A stretch of 64,000 nt of DNA, from positions 1,910,501-1,974,500 of the forward strand of contig NZ_CP141799.1 in the NCBI RefSeq assembly GCF_035621475.1, given 5' to 3'. Both the position numbers and the translations under genes were made by a program. This document shows, one piece after another, positions 9,324 through 19,524 of the stretch. Source of the DNA: Pseudomonas paeninsulae (GTDB lineage: Bacteria; Pseudomonadota; Gammaproteobacteria; Pseudomonadales; Pseudomonadaceae). The number at the start of each line of letters is the position of its first letter. Position 1 is the first letter of the stretch. The notes beneath the pieces were generated by a model. That model was not told the DNA's origin. It saw only the letters and a list, made by a program, of their open reading frames with translations, and made no database searches.

Positions 9324-10052
9324 ATGAGCCAGCCCGGAAAATCGATTCTGCTGGTCGATGACGACCAGGAAATTCGCGAACTGCTGCATACCTACCTGAG
9401 CCGTGCCGGCTTTCAGGTGCGCACCGTCGGCGACGGTGCCGGCTTTCGCCAGGGCCTGTGCGCCGAGTCGGCGGATCTGGTGATTCTCGATGTGATGCTG
9501 CCCGACGAGGATGGCTTCAGCCTGTGCCGCTGGGTGCGCGAGCATCAGCGTTTTGCCCAGGTGCCGATCATCATGCTCACCGCCAGTTCCGATGAGACCG
9601 ACCGGGTCATTGGTCTGGAATTGGGTGCCGACGATTATCTCGGCAAACCCTTCAGCCCGCGCGAGTTGCTGGCGCGGATCAAGGCGCTGCTGCGCCGTGC
9701 GCATTTCACCCAGGAACGCGGCAGCGAGGTGCTGGCTTTCGATGAGTGGCGTCTGGATATGGTCAGCCACCGGCTGTTCCATACCGACGGCGAGGAGGTG
9801 ATCCTCTCCGGCGCCGACTTCGCCCTGCTCAAGCTGTTTCTCGACCACCCGCAGCAGATCCTCGACCGCGATACCATCGGCAACGCCACCCGCGGCCGCG
9901 AGGTGATGCCGCTGGAGCGTATCGTCGACATGGCGGTCAGCCGCTTGCGTCAGCGCCTGCGCGATACCGGCAAGCCGGCACGGCTGATCCGCACCGTGCG
10001 CGGCAGCGGTTACCAGTTGGCCGCGGCGGTCACGCCACATAGCCATGTTTAG
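9324..10052 (+). CDS. gltR: Response regulator of glucose transport
   Basis: A 242-residue OmpR/PhoB-type response regulator. The receiver domain (about residues 5-120) has the acidic pair in LLVDDDQE, the phospho-acceptor Asp in DLVILDVMLPDEDG, the Thr/Ser region IIMLTASS and the Lys in LGKPFSPREL. The C-terminal winged helix (about 140-235) ends in LIRTVRGSGYQL. It overlaps the sensor kinase gene by 8 bp and sits in the edd-glk operon just before the glucose ABC transporter, the standard position of GltR, which controls glucose transport genes in Pseudomonas. The assignment as GltR is from this conserved context plus family. Confidence 0.93.
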   Translation: MSQPGKSILLVDDDQEIRELLHTYLSRAGFQVRTVGDGAGFRQGLCAESADLVILDVMLPDEDGFSLCRWVREHQRFAQVPIIMLTASSDETDRVIGLELGADDYLGKPFSPRELLARIKALLRRAHFTQERGSEVLAFDEWRLDMVSHRLFHTDGEEVILSGADFALLKLFLDHPQQILDRDTIGNATRGREVMPLERIVDMAVSRLRQRLRDTGKPARLIRTVRGSGYQLAAAVTPHSHV

Positions 10053-11490
10053 CCTGCGCAAGCTGCTGCCGGTACCGCGCTCGCTGCTCGGGCGCATGTT
10101 GCTGCTGACCCTACTGGTGGTGTTGCTGGCCCAGGCACTGTCGAGCCTGATCTGGGTTTCGCAGTTGCGCGCTAGCCAGATGGACGGCTTGCTTGCCAGC
10201 TCGCGCAGCCTGGCGCAGTCAATGGCCGCCAGCGTCAGCTATTTTCGCTCCTTGCCCCTGGGCTACCGGCCCCTGGTGCTCGATCAGTTGCGCAATATGG
10301 GCGGCACGCGCTTCTTCGTCTCACTCAACGACAAGCCCCTGACTATGCAGGTGCTGCCGGAAACCCCACGCAAGCGCGCGGTGCTCAATGCGGTCGATGC
10401 CAGCCTGCGCGAGCGTCTGGGCAAGGACCTGGACCTGCTGGTGCAGTTCGTCAGCCCGGACGATTTGCGCATCTTCAATGGCGCCTTGAAGCTCGACGAA
10501 CTGCCGCGTTCCTGGGCGCATTACGCCTTGAGTCTGGAGCCGCTCAATCCGCCGGTGCTGGTGACGCAGATCCAGATCGCCCCGGGCGAATGGTTGTACC
10601 TCGCCTCGCTGCTGCCCGAGCCCTATGCCGGCCTGGAGCAGCAGGGACTGCCGGCCCAGCAGCTGTGGTTCATCATCCTCACCAGCAGTTTTCTGCTGCT
10701 GTTTATCGGCATCCTGGTGCACTGGCAGAGCCGCCCGCTCAAGCGCCTGGCACTGGCGGCGCGGGATATGTCGCTGGGTAGCGAGGTCGAGCCGCTGCCC
10801 GAGGCCGGTGGCAGCGAGGTGGTCGAAGTCAGCCGTGCGTTCAACGCCATGCGCGAGCGTATCGGCCGCTACCTGCGCGAGCGCAGCCAGTTGTTCAGCG
10901 CCATTTCCCATGATCTGCGTACGCCCATTACCCGCCTGCGCCTGCGCGTCGAACTGCTCGACGACGAAGCCGTGCAGGCCAAGTTCAGCCGTGATCTGGA
11001 TGAGCTGGAGATGCTGGTCAAAGGCGCGCTGCAGTGCGTCAAGGACACCGACATTCACGAAAATATCGAGCCGGTCGACATCAACCAGTTGCTCAATTAC
11101 GTGGTTGAGCCTTATCTGGCGCCGGCCGGCAATGGTCGGGTGACCCTGGAGGGCCAGGCGTGCGCGGCCTATCCCGGTAAACCCCTGGCCCTCAAACGCT
11201 GCATCGGCAATCTGGTGGACAACGCCCTGAAGTACGGCCGGAACGCCCACCTGCATATCGAGGACGATGGCCAAGCCTTCGTCCTGCACGTCGATGACGA
11301 GGGGCCTGGCGTGCCCGAGCAGCGCCTGGAGCAGGTGTTCGAACCGCACTTCCGCCTGGCCGGACAGCAGCAGGGCTACGGCCTCGGCCTGGGCATTGCA
11401 CGCAACATCGCCCACAGCCACGGCGGTGAACTGAGCCTGCGCAACCTGCGCGAAGGCGGTCTGCGGGTGACCCTGAGCCTGCCACGATGA
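10045..11490 (+). CDS. gltS: Sensor histidine kinase of the GltR system
   Basis: A 481-residue membrane histidine kinase. An N-terminal membrane helix (about residues 17-37; MLLLTLLVVLLAQALSSLI) and a second near 205-228 (WFIILTSSFLLLFIGILVHW) enclose a periplasmic sensor region. A HAMP linker follows, then the phospho-acceptor histidine in AISHDLRTPITRLRL, and the ATPase motifs GNLVDNALKYG, DEGPGVP and GYGLGLGIARNIAHSHGG. It is translated with gltR (8-bp overlap). By genome position it is the kinase of the glucose-responsive pair; the signal sensed (periplasmic glucose or 2-ketogluconate) is not shown by sequence. The symbol gltS is also used elsewhere for a glutamate carrier. Confidence 0.92.
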   Translation: MFSLRKLLPVPRSLLGRMLLLTLLVVLLAQALSSLIWVSQLRASQMDGLLASSRSLAQSMAASVSYFRSLPLGYRPLVLDQLRNMGGTRFFVSLNDKPLTMQVLPETPRKRAVLNAVDASLRERLGKDLDLLVQFVSPDDLRIFNGALKLDELPRSWAHYALSLEPLNPPVLVTQIQIAPGEWLYLASLLPEPYAGLEQQGLPAQQLWFIILTSSFLLLFIGILVHWQSRPLKRLALAARDMSLGSEVEPLPEAGGSEVVEVSRAFNAMRERIGRYLRERSQLFSAISHDLRTPITRLRLRVELLDDEAVQAKFSRDLDELEMLVKGALQCVKDTDIHENIEPVDINQLLNYVVEPYLAPAGNGRVTLEGQACAAYPGKPLALKRCIGNLVDNALKYGRNAHLHIEDDGQAFVLHVDDEGPGVPEQRLEQVFEPHFRLAGQQQGYGLGLGIARNIAHSHGGELSLRNLREGGLRVTLSLPR

Positions 11491-11651
11491 TGGCGCGCGC
11501 GGCGTGCGCGCCCCGTGGTGTTGGTGCTTTGTAACCAGCCTGTGACCTTTGCGCATCCCTTCGTTACCCGCCAGGCACCCGGCCTTGGTTAGACTCGATT
11601 CCAGCGCAAGCACCAGACTTGCCCACATAACAACAAGAAGGTCCCCGTCGA

Positions 11652-12905
11652 ATGAATGCTATGACTCGCCTGGCCACTGCCGTTTCTCTTGTCTCCATGC
11701 TGCCGTTGACCGCCCTCGCCGGTGAAGTCGAAGTGCTGCACTGGTGGACCTCCGGTGGCGAAAAACGCGCCGTCGATACCCTGCAAAAACTCATCGAAGA
11801 CCAGGGCCACAGCTGGAAAGACTTCGCCGTCGCCGGTGGTGGTGGTGAAGCGGCCATGACCGTGCTGAAGACCCGCGCAGTTTCCGGCAATCCGCCCGCT
11901 GCCGCGCAAATCAAGGGCCCGGACATTCAGGAGTGGGGCGAGCTGGGCTTGCTCGCCGAGCTCGACGACGTCGCCAAGCAGCAGCAGTGGGATACCTTGC
12001 TGCCGCCGCAGGTGATCGACGTGATGCAGTTCGGTGGCCATTACGTGGCGGTGCCGGTCAACGTGCACCGGGTCAACTGGTTGTGGATCAATCCCGAGGT
12101 GTTTGCCAAAGCTGGCGCCACCGCACCGACTACCCTCGATGAATTCTTCGTCGCCGCCGACAAGCTCAAGGCCGCCGGCTTCATGCCGCTGGCGCATGGC
12201 GGCCAGCCCTGGCAGGACAGCACCGTGTTCGAGGATCTGGCCATCGCCGTGCTCGGTCCCGAGGACTTCAATAAGGCGTTCGTCGACTTGGACGAGAGCG
12301 TCCTGACCAGCGCCAAGATGGTCGAGGTATTCGCCGCCCTGCAAAAACTCCACGGCTATGTCGATGCCAATGCCGCCGGACGCGACTGGAACAGCGCCAC
12401 CGCCATGGTGATCAACGGCAAGGCCGGTATGCAGATCATGGGCGACTGGGCCAAGAGCGAATGGACCGCTGCCGGCAAGGTCGCCGGCAAGGATTATCAG
12501 TGCCTGCCGTTCCCCGGCACCCAGGGCAGCTTCGCCTACAACATCGACTCCCTGGCGATGTTCAAGTTGGGCGACGCGGACAACCGCAAGGCCCAGGAAG
12601 ACCTGGCCCGCACCATCATGGCGCCGGAGTTTCAGGAGTTCTTCAACCAGAGCAAGGGCTCGATTCCGGTGCGTACGGATATGGACATGGGCAGCTTCGA
12701 TGCTTGCGCGCAGCAGTCCATGCTCGACTTCAAGGCGGCTGCCGCCAGCGGTGGTCTGCAGCCGAGCCTGGCCCACGGCATGGCCGCCTCCAGCTATGTG
12801 CAGGGCGCGGTATTCGACGTGGTGACCAACTTCTTCAACGACCCCGAGGCCGACCCGAGCAAGGCTGCCCAGCAGTTGGCCGCGGCTATCCAGGCCGTGC
12901 AGTAG
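11652..12905 (+). CDS. gtsA: Glucose ABC transporter, periplasmic binding protein
   Basis: A 417-residue family-1 sugar-binding protein (also called GltB). A signal peptide (about residues 1-23; [16 protein letters not shown]) precedes the mature start [19 protein letters not shown], typical of Pseudomonas glucose-binding proteins. Further family segments are [30 protein letters not shown] and [19 protein letters not shown]. It delivers periplasmic glucose to GtsBCD. An AAGAAGG ribosome site precedes the ATG. The permease gene follows only after 217 bp containing a long inverted repeat, which may keep this protein in excess over the membrane parts. The 161 bp upstream are the presumed main promoter region of the transport operon. 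Confidence 0.95.
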   Translation: MNAMTRLATAVSLVSMLPLTALAGEVEVLHWWTSGGEKRAVDTLQKLIEDQGHSWKDFAVAGGGGEAAMTVLKTRAVSGNPPAAAQIKGPDIQEWGELGLLAELDDVAKQQQWDTLLPPQVIDVMQFGGHYVAVPVNVHRVNWLWINPEVFAKAGATAPTTLDEFFVAADKLKAAGFMPLAHGGQPWQDSTVFEDLAIAVLGPEDFNKAFVDLDESVLTSAKMVEVFAALQKLHGYVDANAAGRDWNSATAMVINGKAGMQIMGDWAKSEWTAAGKVAGKDYQCLPFPGTQGSFAYNIDSLAMFKLGDADNRKAQEDLARTIMAPEFQEFFNQSKGSIPVRTDMDMGSFDACAQQSMLDFKAAAASGGLQPSLAHGMAASSYVQGAVFDVVTNFFNDPEADPSKAAQQLAAAIQAVQ

Positions 12906-12951
12906 CGGCGGTCCCACCGCCGGTGCGCTGGCGGCGTCCCCAAGGCGGGTA

Positions 12952-13101
12952 GCCCGTAGGGCGGGTGCAACCCGCCGCTTATCAACCCGATATCCCCGGT
13001 GCACGCCTGTTGGCGCGCATTGCGGGATCGGCCGCGCCGCATTCCAGGAAATTCGCATAACCCCTGGTCGGCGAAATGCGGGTTTCACCCGCCCTACGGG
13101 C
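12952..13101. repeat. REP/BIME-like inverted repeat inside the glucose transporter operon
   Basis: Two 24-base arms (12952-12975 and 13078-13101) are inverted copies with one mismatch, built on the GTAGGGCGGGTG..ACCCGC palindrome. About 100 bp lies between them, with its own smaller hairpins. The element fills most of the gtsA-gtsB gap. It resembles the REP cluster between malE and malF of E. coli, which stabilises the upstream message. Confidence 0.8.
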
Positions 13102-13122
13102 CGCAACCCAACGGAGTCACCC

Positions 13123-14031
13123 ATGAGTTCAATCGCGGTTTTTACCAAGGCCTCACCGCTGGATGCGCTGCAACGCTGGCTGCCCAAGCTGGTGTTGGCG
13201 CCGAGCATGCTGATCATCCTGGTCGGTTTCTACGGCTACATCCTCTGGACCTTTGCCCTGTCGTTCACCAGCTCGCGCTTCATGCCCAGCTATTCCTGGG
13301 TTGGCCTGCAGCAGTATGCACGCTTGTGGGGCAACGACCGCTGGTGGGTGGCGAGCCAGAACCTGCTGGTCTTCGGCGGCCTGTTCATCGGCATCAGCCT
13401 GGTGATCGGTGTGCTCCTGGCGGTGCTGCTAGATCAGCGCATTCGTCGCGAAGGCTTTATCCGCACCATTTTTCTCTACCCCATGGCGCTGTCGATGATC
13501 GTCACCGGCACCGCCTGGAAATGGCTGCTCAATCCCGGCCTGGGCATCGACAAGATGCTCCGCGACTGGGGCTGGGAAGGCTTTCGTTTCGATTGGCTGG
13601 TGGACCCGGATCGGGTGGTCTACTGCCTGGTGATCGCGGCGGTCTGGCAGTCCTCGGGCTTCGTCATGGCGCTGTTTCTCGCCGGTTTGCGTGGGGTCGA
13701 TCAGTCGATCATCCGCGCCGCCCAGGTCGATGGCGCCAGCCTGCCGAACATCTACCTGCGCATCGTCCTGCCGAGCCTCGGCCCGGTGTTTTTCAGCGCC
13801 CTGATGATCCTTTCGCACATCGCGATCAAGAGCTTTGACCTGGTCGCCTCGATGACCGCTGGCGGCCCCGGCTACTCCTCCGATCTGCCGGCGATGTTCA
13901 TGTATGCCCACACCTTCACCCGCGGCCAGATGGGCCTCGGCGCCGCCAGTGCGATCCTCATGCTCGGCGCGGTGCTGGCGATTCTGGTGCCGTACCTGTA
14001 CTCCGAACTGCGAGGCAAGCGCCATGACTAG
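13123..14031 (+). CDS. gtsB: Glucose ABC transporter, permease subunit 1
   Basis: A 302-residue inner-membrane permease of the MalF/UgpA type (GltF in older naming), with about six transmembrane helices. The first is LVLAPSMLIILVGFYGYILW and the last is near SAILMLGAVLAILVPYLYSEL. The EAA-type cytoplasmic loop contacting the ATPase is visible as IRAAQVDGASLPNIYLRIVLPSL. It forms the channel with GtsC. The ATG at 13123 has CGGAG upstream. Its stop lies 8 bp inside the gtsC start, so the two are coupled. Only the repeat separates it from gtsA. Confidence 0.95.
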   Translation: MSSIAVFTKASPLDALQRWLPKLVLAPSMLIILVGFYGYILWTFALSFTSSRFMPSYSWVGLQQYARLWGNDRWWVASQNLLVFGGLFIGISLVIGVLLAVLLDQRIRREGFIRTIFLYPMALSMIVTGTAWKWLLNPGLGIDKMLRDWGWEGFRFDWLVDPDRVVYCLVIAAVWQSSGFVMALFLAGLRGVDQSIIRAAQVDGASLPNIYLRIVLPSLGPVFFSALMILSHIAIKSFDLVASMTAGGPGYSSDLPAMFMYAHTFTRGQMGLGAASAILMLGAVLAILVPYLYSELRGKRHD

Positions 14032-14860
14032 CCGTTCCCCGCTCAGCCTGAGCCGCGTGGCAATCTACGCCACCCTGTTGGCCGCCTGCGCGGTCTACCT
14101 GATCCCGTTGCTGGTCATGCTGTTGACTAGCTTCAAGAGTCCGGAAGACATCCGTAGCGGCAACCTGCTGTCCTGGCCCGAGGTGTTCACCGCCATCGGC
14201 TGGCTGAAGGCCTGGGACGGGGTCGGCGGCTACTTCTGGAACTCGGTGAAGATCACCATTCCGGCGGTGCTGATCTCCACCGTGATCGGCGCGTTGAACG
14301 GTTATGTGCTGGCCATGTGGCGTTTCCGCGGTTCGCAGCTGTTCTTCGGCCTGCTGCTGTTCGGCTGTTTCCTGCCGTTCCAGGTGGTCCTGCTGCCGGC
14401 GTCCTTCACCATCGGCCAACTCGGTCTGGCCAACACCACCAGCGGCCTGGTGCTGATCCATGTGGTCTACGGCATGGCTTTCACCACGCTGTTCTTCCGC
14501 AACTACTACGTGAGTATTCCGGAAGCCCTGGTGCGGGCGGCGCGCCTGGATGGCGCGGGCTTCTTCACCATCTTCGGGCGCATCCTGCTGCCCATGTCGA
14601 CCCCGATCATCATGGTCTGCCTGATCTGGCAGTTCACCCAGATCTGGAACGACTTCCTGTTCGGTGTGGTGTTCGCCAGCGGCGATACCCAGCCGATCAC
14701 CGTGGCCCTGAACAACCTGGTCAACACCAGCACCGGGGCCAAGGAATACAACGTCGACATGGCCGCGGCGATGATCGCCGGGCTGCCCACGCTGGTCGTC
14801 TACATCCTGGCCGGCAAGTACTTCCTGCGTGGGCTGACAGCCGGCGCCGTCAAAGGTTGA
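14024..14860 (+). CDS. gtsC: Glucose ABC transporter, permease subunit 2
   Basis: A 278-residue MalG/UgpE-type permease (GltG). Helices include VAIYATLLAACAVYLIPLLVMLL at the N-terminus and LPTLVVYILAGKYFLRGLTAGAVKG at the C-terminus. The EAA loop is EALVRAARLDGAGFFTIFGRILLP. The start ATG at 14024 overlaps the gtsB stop by 8 bp; a longer in-frame reading from 13904 is rejected because it lies inside gtsB and the shorter one gives the family N-terminus. The ATPase gene follows after 10 bp. Confidence 0.95.
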   Translation: MTSRSPLSLSRVAIYATLLAACAVYLIPLLVMLLTSFKSPEDIRSGNLLSWPEVFTAIGWLKAWDGVGGYFWNSVKITIPAVLISTVIGALNGYVLAMWRFRGSQLFFGLLLFGCFLPFQVVLLPASFTIGQLGLANTTSGLVLIHVVYGMAFTTLFFRNYYVSIPEALVRAARLDGAGFFTIFGRILLPMSTPIIMVCLIWQFTQIWNDFLFGVVFASGDTQPITVALNNLVNTSTGAKEYNVDMAAAMIAGLPTLVVYILAGKYFLRGLTAGAVKG

Positions 14861-14870
14861 GGAAAGAAAA

Positions 14871-16022
14871 ATGGCAACTCTTGAACTGCGTAACGTCAAC
14901 AAGTCCTACGGCAGCGGCCTGGTGGACACCCTGAAAAATATCGAGATCTCGATCGACTCCGGCGAGTTCCTGATCCTGGTCGGTCCTTCCGGTTGCGGCA
15001 AATCCACCCTGATGAACTGCATCGCCGGCCTGGAAGACATCAGTGGCGGCGCGATCTTGGTCGACGACGCCGACATCAGTGGCATGAGCCCCAAGGATCG
15101 TGACATCGCCATGGTCTTTCAGTCCTATGCGCTGTATCCGACCATGACGGTGCGCGGCAACATCGCCTTCGGCCTGAAGATGCGCAAGATGGCCCCGGCC
15201 GACATCGAGGAAGAAGTGGCGCGGGTGGCCAAGCTGCTGCAGATCGAACACCTGCTCAACCGCAAGCCCGGTCAGCTCTCCGGCGGCCAGCAGCAGCGCG
15301 TGGCCATGGGCCGGGCGTTGGCGCGGCGGCCGAAGATCTACCTGTTCGACGAGCCGCTGTCGAACCTCGACGCCAAGCTGCGGGTGGAGATGCGCACCGA
15401 AATCAAGCTGATGCACCAGCGCCTGAAGACCACCACGGTCTACGTCACCCACGACCAGATCGAGGCCATGACCCTGGGCGACAAGGTGGCGGTGATGAAG
15501 GACGGCATCATCCAGCAGTTCGGCACCCCCAAGCAGATCTACAACGACCCCGCCAATCTGTTTGTGGCGAGCTTTATCGGCTCGCCGCCGATGAATTTCA
15601 TTCCCTTGCGTTTGCAGCGCCGCGACGGTCAGTTGCTGGCCGTGCTCGACAGTGGCCAGGCGCGCTGCGAGCTGCCGCTGGGGGCGATGGAGGCGGGCTT
15701 CGAGAATCGCGAGGTGATCCTCGGCATTCGCCCCGAGCAGATCCTCTTGGCCGCGGCCGAGAGCCGCAATCAGTCGTCGATTCGCGCCGAGGTCGAGGTC
15801 ATCGAGCCCACCGGGCCGGACACCTTGGTGTTCGTCGAACTCAACCAGACCAAGGTCTGCTGCCGTCTGGCCCCGGACGATGCGCCACAGGTAGGGCAAA
15901 CCCTGGAGCTGCAGTTCGATCCGAGCAAGGTGCTGTTGTTCGACGCCAAGAGCGGCGAGCGCCTGCTGCCTGGAAAGTCGCAGCCGCTTGAACACAAGGT
16001 GGCTCAGTTGAAACGCGGCTGA
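14871..16022 (+). CDS. gtsD: Glucose ABC transporter, ATP-binding subunit
   Basis: A 383-residue MalK/UgpC-type ATPase (GltK). Walker A (GPSGCGKSTLMN), Q-loop (MVFQSYALYPTMTV), signature (LSGGQQQRVAMGRAL), Walker B (IYLFDEPLSNLDAKLR) and the switch His (VYVTHDQIEAM) are complete. The C-terminal TOBE/OB region (about 235-370) is the MalK-type regulatory domain. It energises GtsBC on the cytoplasmic face. The ATG follows a GAGGAAAGAAAA ribosome site 10 bp after gtsC. MalK-type subunits can serve several sugar importers, but its place between gtsC and the porin supports glucose uptake. Confidence 0.95.
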   Translation: MATLELRNVNKSYGSGLVDTLKNIEISIDSGEFLILVGPSGCGKSTLMNCIAGLEDISGGAILVDDADISGMSPKDRDIAMVFQSYALYPTMTVRGNIAFGLKMRKMAPADIEEEVARVAKLLQIEHLLNRKPGQLSGGQQQRVAMGRALARRPKIYLFDEPLSNLDAKLRVEMRTEIKLMHQRLKTTTVYVTHDQIEAMTLGDKVAVMKDGIIQQFGTPKQIYNDPANLFVASFIGSPPMNFIPLRLQRRDGQLLAVLDSGQARCELPLGAMEAGFENREVILGIRPEQILLAAAESRNQSSIRAEVEVIEPTGPDTLVFVELNQTKVCCRLAPDDAPQVGQTLELQFDPSKVLLFDAKSGERLLPGKSQPLEHKVAQLKRG

Positions 16023-16030
16023 GTGTCCGG

Positions 16031-16047
16031 GGTGCGCGATGCGCACC
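16031..16047. repeat. Short GGTGCGC hairpin after gtsD
   Basis: A perfect 7-bp stem with a 3-base loop (GGTGCGC-gat-GCGCACC) starts 9 bp after the gtsD stop. A second, imperfect relative lies at 16165-16183 before the porin, and another GC hairpin follows glk at about 9258-9280. No T-run follows, so they look like REP-type stem-loops rather than simple terminators. Confidence 0.5.
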
Positions 16048-16240
16048 GCTGCCAGGGCCGCTTCGGCGGTCGAGCAAAACCAACGACAACCCTCATGCAG
16101 GTCAGCCTCGGCCATGGTCTTTGCTGCGCGCGGCGCACCCGGCCTTGGGCGAGGTTGAGTACCTGGGGTGCGCCATGCGCGCCAACGAATTTCACAGAAT
16201 CCACCGCCTCGGCGGTTACCCGCAGCACTTCACACAATAA

Positions 16241-17527
<1,287 letters not shown>

Positions 17528-17548
17528 TCGCCCGTTCCGAGCGGATCG

Positions 17549-18454
17549 ATGCTGCCGGCTAAGCCGCGGCGTTCGCCCGGCGTACCGACAACCCGGCCAG
17601 GGGCTGCTGCAGAGCACCCCCTGGCCGGGTTGTTTCTGTCGCCAGCCGGGCAAGGCGTGCGCTGGGTGACCCATCAGGAGCGCGAATTGCTGCTGATCGA
17701 GCATCCCCGTTTTCAGGCCATATTCAGTCGCCAGGGCGGCCAGTTGCTGCATTTCCAGCCACATGGTCAGCGGCCCTGGTTGTGGTGCGCCAGGCATTGG
17801 CCGCGTGGTGGGGCGATTCGCGGCGGCGTGCCGGTGTGCTGGCCGTGGTTCGGTCGCCACCCCAGCGAGAGTGGTTGGCCGTCCCACGGCTGGGCGCGGC
17901 TGAGTGACTGGCAATTGCTCGGCAGCGAGGTAGACGAGCAGGGCATGCGCCTGACCTGGCAACTGCAGCTGTGCGACTGGCGGGTGACCCTGGAGGTCGA
18001 GCTGGGTGAGCAGATGAAGTTGCGTCTGCGCACGTCTCATCAGGACAGCGAGGCCTGTCAGCTCAGTCAGGCCTTGCATGCCTATTGGCGCATCAGCGAT
18101 GTCGCGCGGGTGGCGCTGCTCGGCCTGGATGGCGCCGCAGGCCAGGACTTGCTGGCGCGAGGTGAGTGCCGGCAGCAGGGCGAGCTGCGCATCGAGGATG
18201 GCTGCCACCGGATCTTTCGCCGCGGCGCGCTCGTGCAAGTGCAGGATCTGGCCTGGCAGCGGCGCCTGCTGGTCGACACCCGCGGCGGCGCCAACAGTGT
18301 GGTCTGGCATCCCGGTAGTCGGCCGTTGAGCGATGTGAGTTGGCGCGAGGCGCTGGGTTTTGTCTGTGTCGAAGCCGCCAGTTGCGGCGCCGACAGCTTG
18401 ATCCTCAAGCCGGGTGAAGACGCCGTGCTGGAGTTGCAGGCGCGCTTGGCATAG
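17549..18454 (+). CDS. D-hexose-6-phosphate mutarotase (aldose 1-epimerase family)
   Basis: A protein of up to 301 residues in the YeaD-like galactose-mutarotase superfamily. Family segments are FSRQGGQLLHFQP, IRGGVPVCWPWFGRHPSESGWPSHGWARLSDW (with the His and Arg of the active-site region), LSQALHAYWRISD, and VVWHPGSRPLSD. The usual role is interconversion of the alpha and beta anomers of glucose-6-phosphate, speeding substrate supply to Zwf. The first 35 residues are poorly conserved in type, so the true start could be a downstream GTG near residue 38; the ATG at 17549 has GAGCGG in front. It ends the transport operon and converges with hexR. Confidence 0.85.
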   Translation: MLPAKPRRSPGVPTTRPGAAAEHPLAGLFLSPAGQGVRWVTHQERELLLIEHPRFQAIFSRQGGQLLHFQPHGQRPWLWCARHWPRGGAIRGGVPVCWPWFGRHPSESGWPSHGWARLSDWQLLGSEVDEQGMRLTWQLQLCDWRVTLEVELGEQMKLRLRTSHQDSEACQLSQALHAYWRISDVARVALLGLDGAAGQDLLARGECRQQGELRIEDGCHRIFRRGALVQVQDLAWQRRLLVDTRGGANSVVWHPGSRPLSDVSWREALGFVCVEAASCGADSLILKPGEDAVLELQARLA

Positions 18455-18483
18455 GCGTGGCTTGCAGGTTGTTCAGCCGTGGA

Positions 18484-19353
18484 TCAGCTCGGTTCCTCGT
18501 CCAGCGGATAGCGGCTGGCGTTGAGGCTTTCCTTGATCTTGCGCAGGTGTGGCTGGAAGTCCACGCCGCGGCGCAGGGTCATACCGGTGGCCAATACGTC
18601 GAGCACGGTGAGCTGGATGATCCGCGAGGTCATCGGCATGTAGATGTCGGTGTCTTCCGGCAGCGGGATGTTCAGGCTCAGGGTGCTGGCCTTGGCCAGT
18701 GGCGAGTCGGCGGCGGTCAGGCCGAGCACCGAGGCGCCGTTTTCCCGGGCCAGGCGTGCCACTTCCACCAGCTCGCGGGTGCGTCCGGTGTAGGAGATGA
18801 TCACGAACAGGTCGCCGGTGTGCGCTACCGAGGCCAGCATGCGTTGCATCAGTACGTCGGCGTGGGCCGATACCGCCAGGTTGAAGCGGAAGAATTTGTG
18901 CTGGGCATCCAGGGCCACCGGCGCCGAAGCGCCAAGGCCGAAGAAGTGGATCTGCCGGGCCTGGATCAGCAGGTCGACCGCACGGCTAACCAGTTGCGGG
19001 TCGAGCGATTGACAGGCGCTGTCCAGCGAGGCGATGGCGCTGCCGAAGATCTTGCGGGTATAGGCTTCGGGACCGTCGTCGGCTTCCACGGCGCGGCTGA
19101 CGTAGGCGGCGCCGCTGGCCAGGCTCTGCGCCAGCTGCATTTTCAGCTCGGGGTAGCCGCTGACGCCGAACGAGCGGCAGAAGCGGTTGACCGTCGGTTC
19201 GCTGACCAGGGCGGCTTGTGCCAAAGCGGCGATACTCAGGCGGGTGGCTTGCTGCGGGTTGCGCAGAATCACCTCGGCGACTTTGCGCTCGGCTTTGTTC
19301 AGGCTGTCGAGTCGGCCCTGGATCTGTTCCAGAAGATTGCGCACGCGGTCCAT
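18484..19353 (-). CDS. hexR: HexR, RpiR-type repressor of glucose catabolism
   Basis: A 289-residue regulator. The N-terminal RpiR HTH (about residues 1-80; [43 protein letters not shown]) is followed by a SIS sugar-phosphate domain (about 125-250; [39 protein letters not shown]). In Pseudomonas HexR binds TTGT-N7/8-ACAA sites at zwf, edd and gap-1 and is released by KDPG. The ATG at 19353 is preferred to one 6 bp upstream because AGGA then has a 6-base spacing. It is divergent from zwf and shares a 171-bp regulatory gap, suggesting autoregulation. Confidence 0.95.
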   Translation of the reverse strand: MDRVRNLLEQIQGRLDSLNKAERKVAEVILRNPQQATRLSIAALAQAALVSEPTVNRFCRSFGVSGYPELKMQLAQSLASGAAYVSRAVEADDGPEAYTRKIFGSAIASLDSACQSLDPQLVSRAVDLLIQARQIHFFGLGASAPVALDAQHKFFRFNLAVSAHADVLMQRMLASVAHTGDLFVIISYTGRTRELVEVARLARENGASVLGLTAADSPLAKASTLSLNIPLPEDTDIYMPMTSRIIQLTVLDVLATGMTLRRGVDFQPHLRKIKESLNASRYPLDEEPS

Positions 19354-19442
19354 TGTCATTCCTTCGCCAGGGCTGAAATTGCTGGCCTATCGTACTGATG
19401 GGGCCAAGGGGCTACCACTGCAAAGTGGATTTTGACAAAATG

Positions 19443-19457
19443 TTGTTTTTATTACTA
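19443..19457. promoter_or_regulatory. Candidate HexR site upstream of zwf
   Basis: TTGT-N7-ACTA, one base from the HexR consensus TTGT-N7-ACAA, lies 68 bp before the zwf start in the hexR-zwf gap. It is the better-placed of two degenerate matches. Confidence 0.5.
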
Positions 19458-19504
19458 CATGTAGCCTTGATAAATCCCCTTCAACAGGGTATTTCTAGTT
19501 TAAC

Positions 19505-19519
19505 TTGATAAAAGAACAA
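19505..19519. promoter_or_regulatory. Second candidate HexR site at the zwf start
   Basis: TTGA-N7-ACAA, one mismatch to the HexR consensus, ends 5 bp before the zwf ATG and covers the expected ribosome-binding area. It may be chance in this AT-rich gap. Confidence 0.35.
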
Positions 19520-19524
19520 ACATT

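Noticed and set aside
11492..11511. Possible terminator after gltS (GGCGCGC stem)
   Set aside because: A 7-bp GC stem exists but no T-run follows, and the transport genes continue in the same direction, so a terminator could not be supported.
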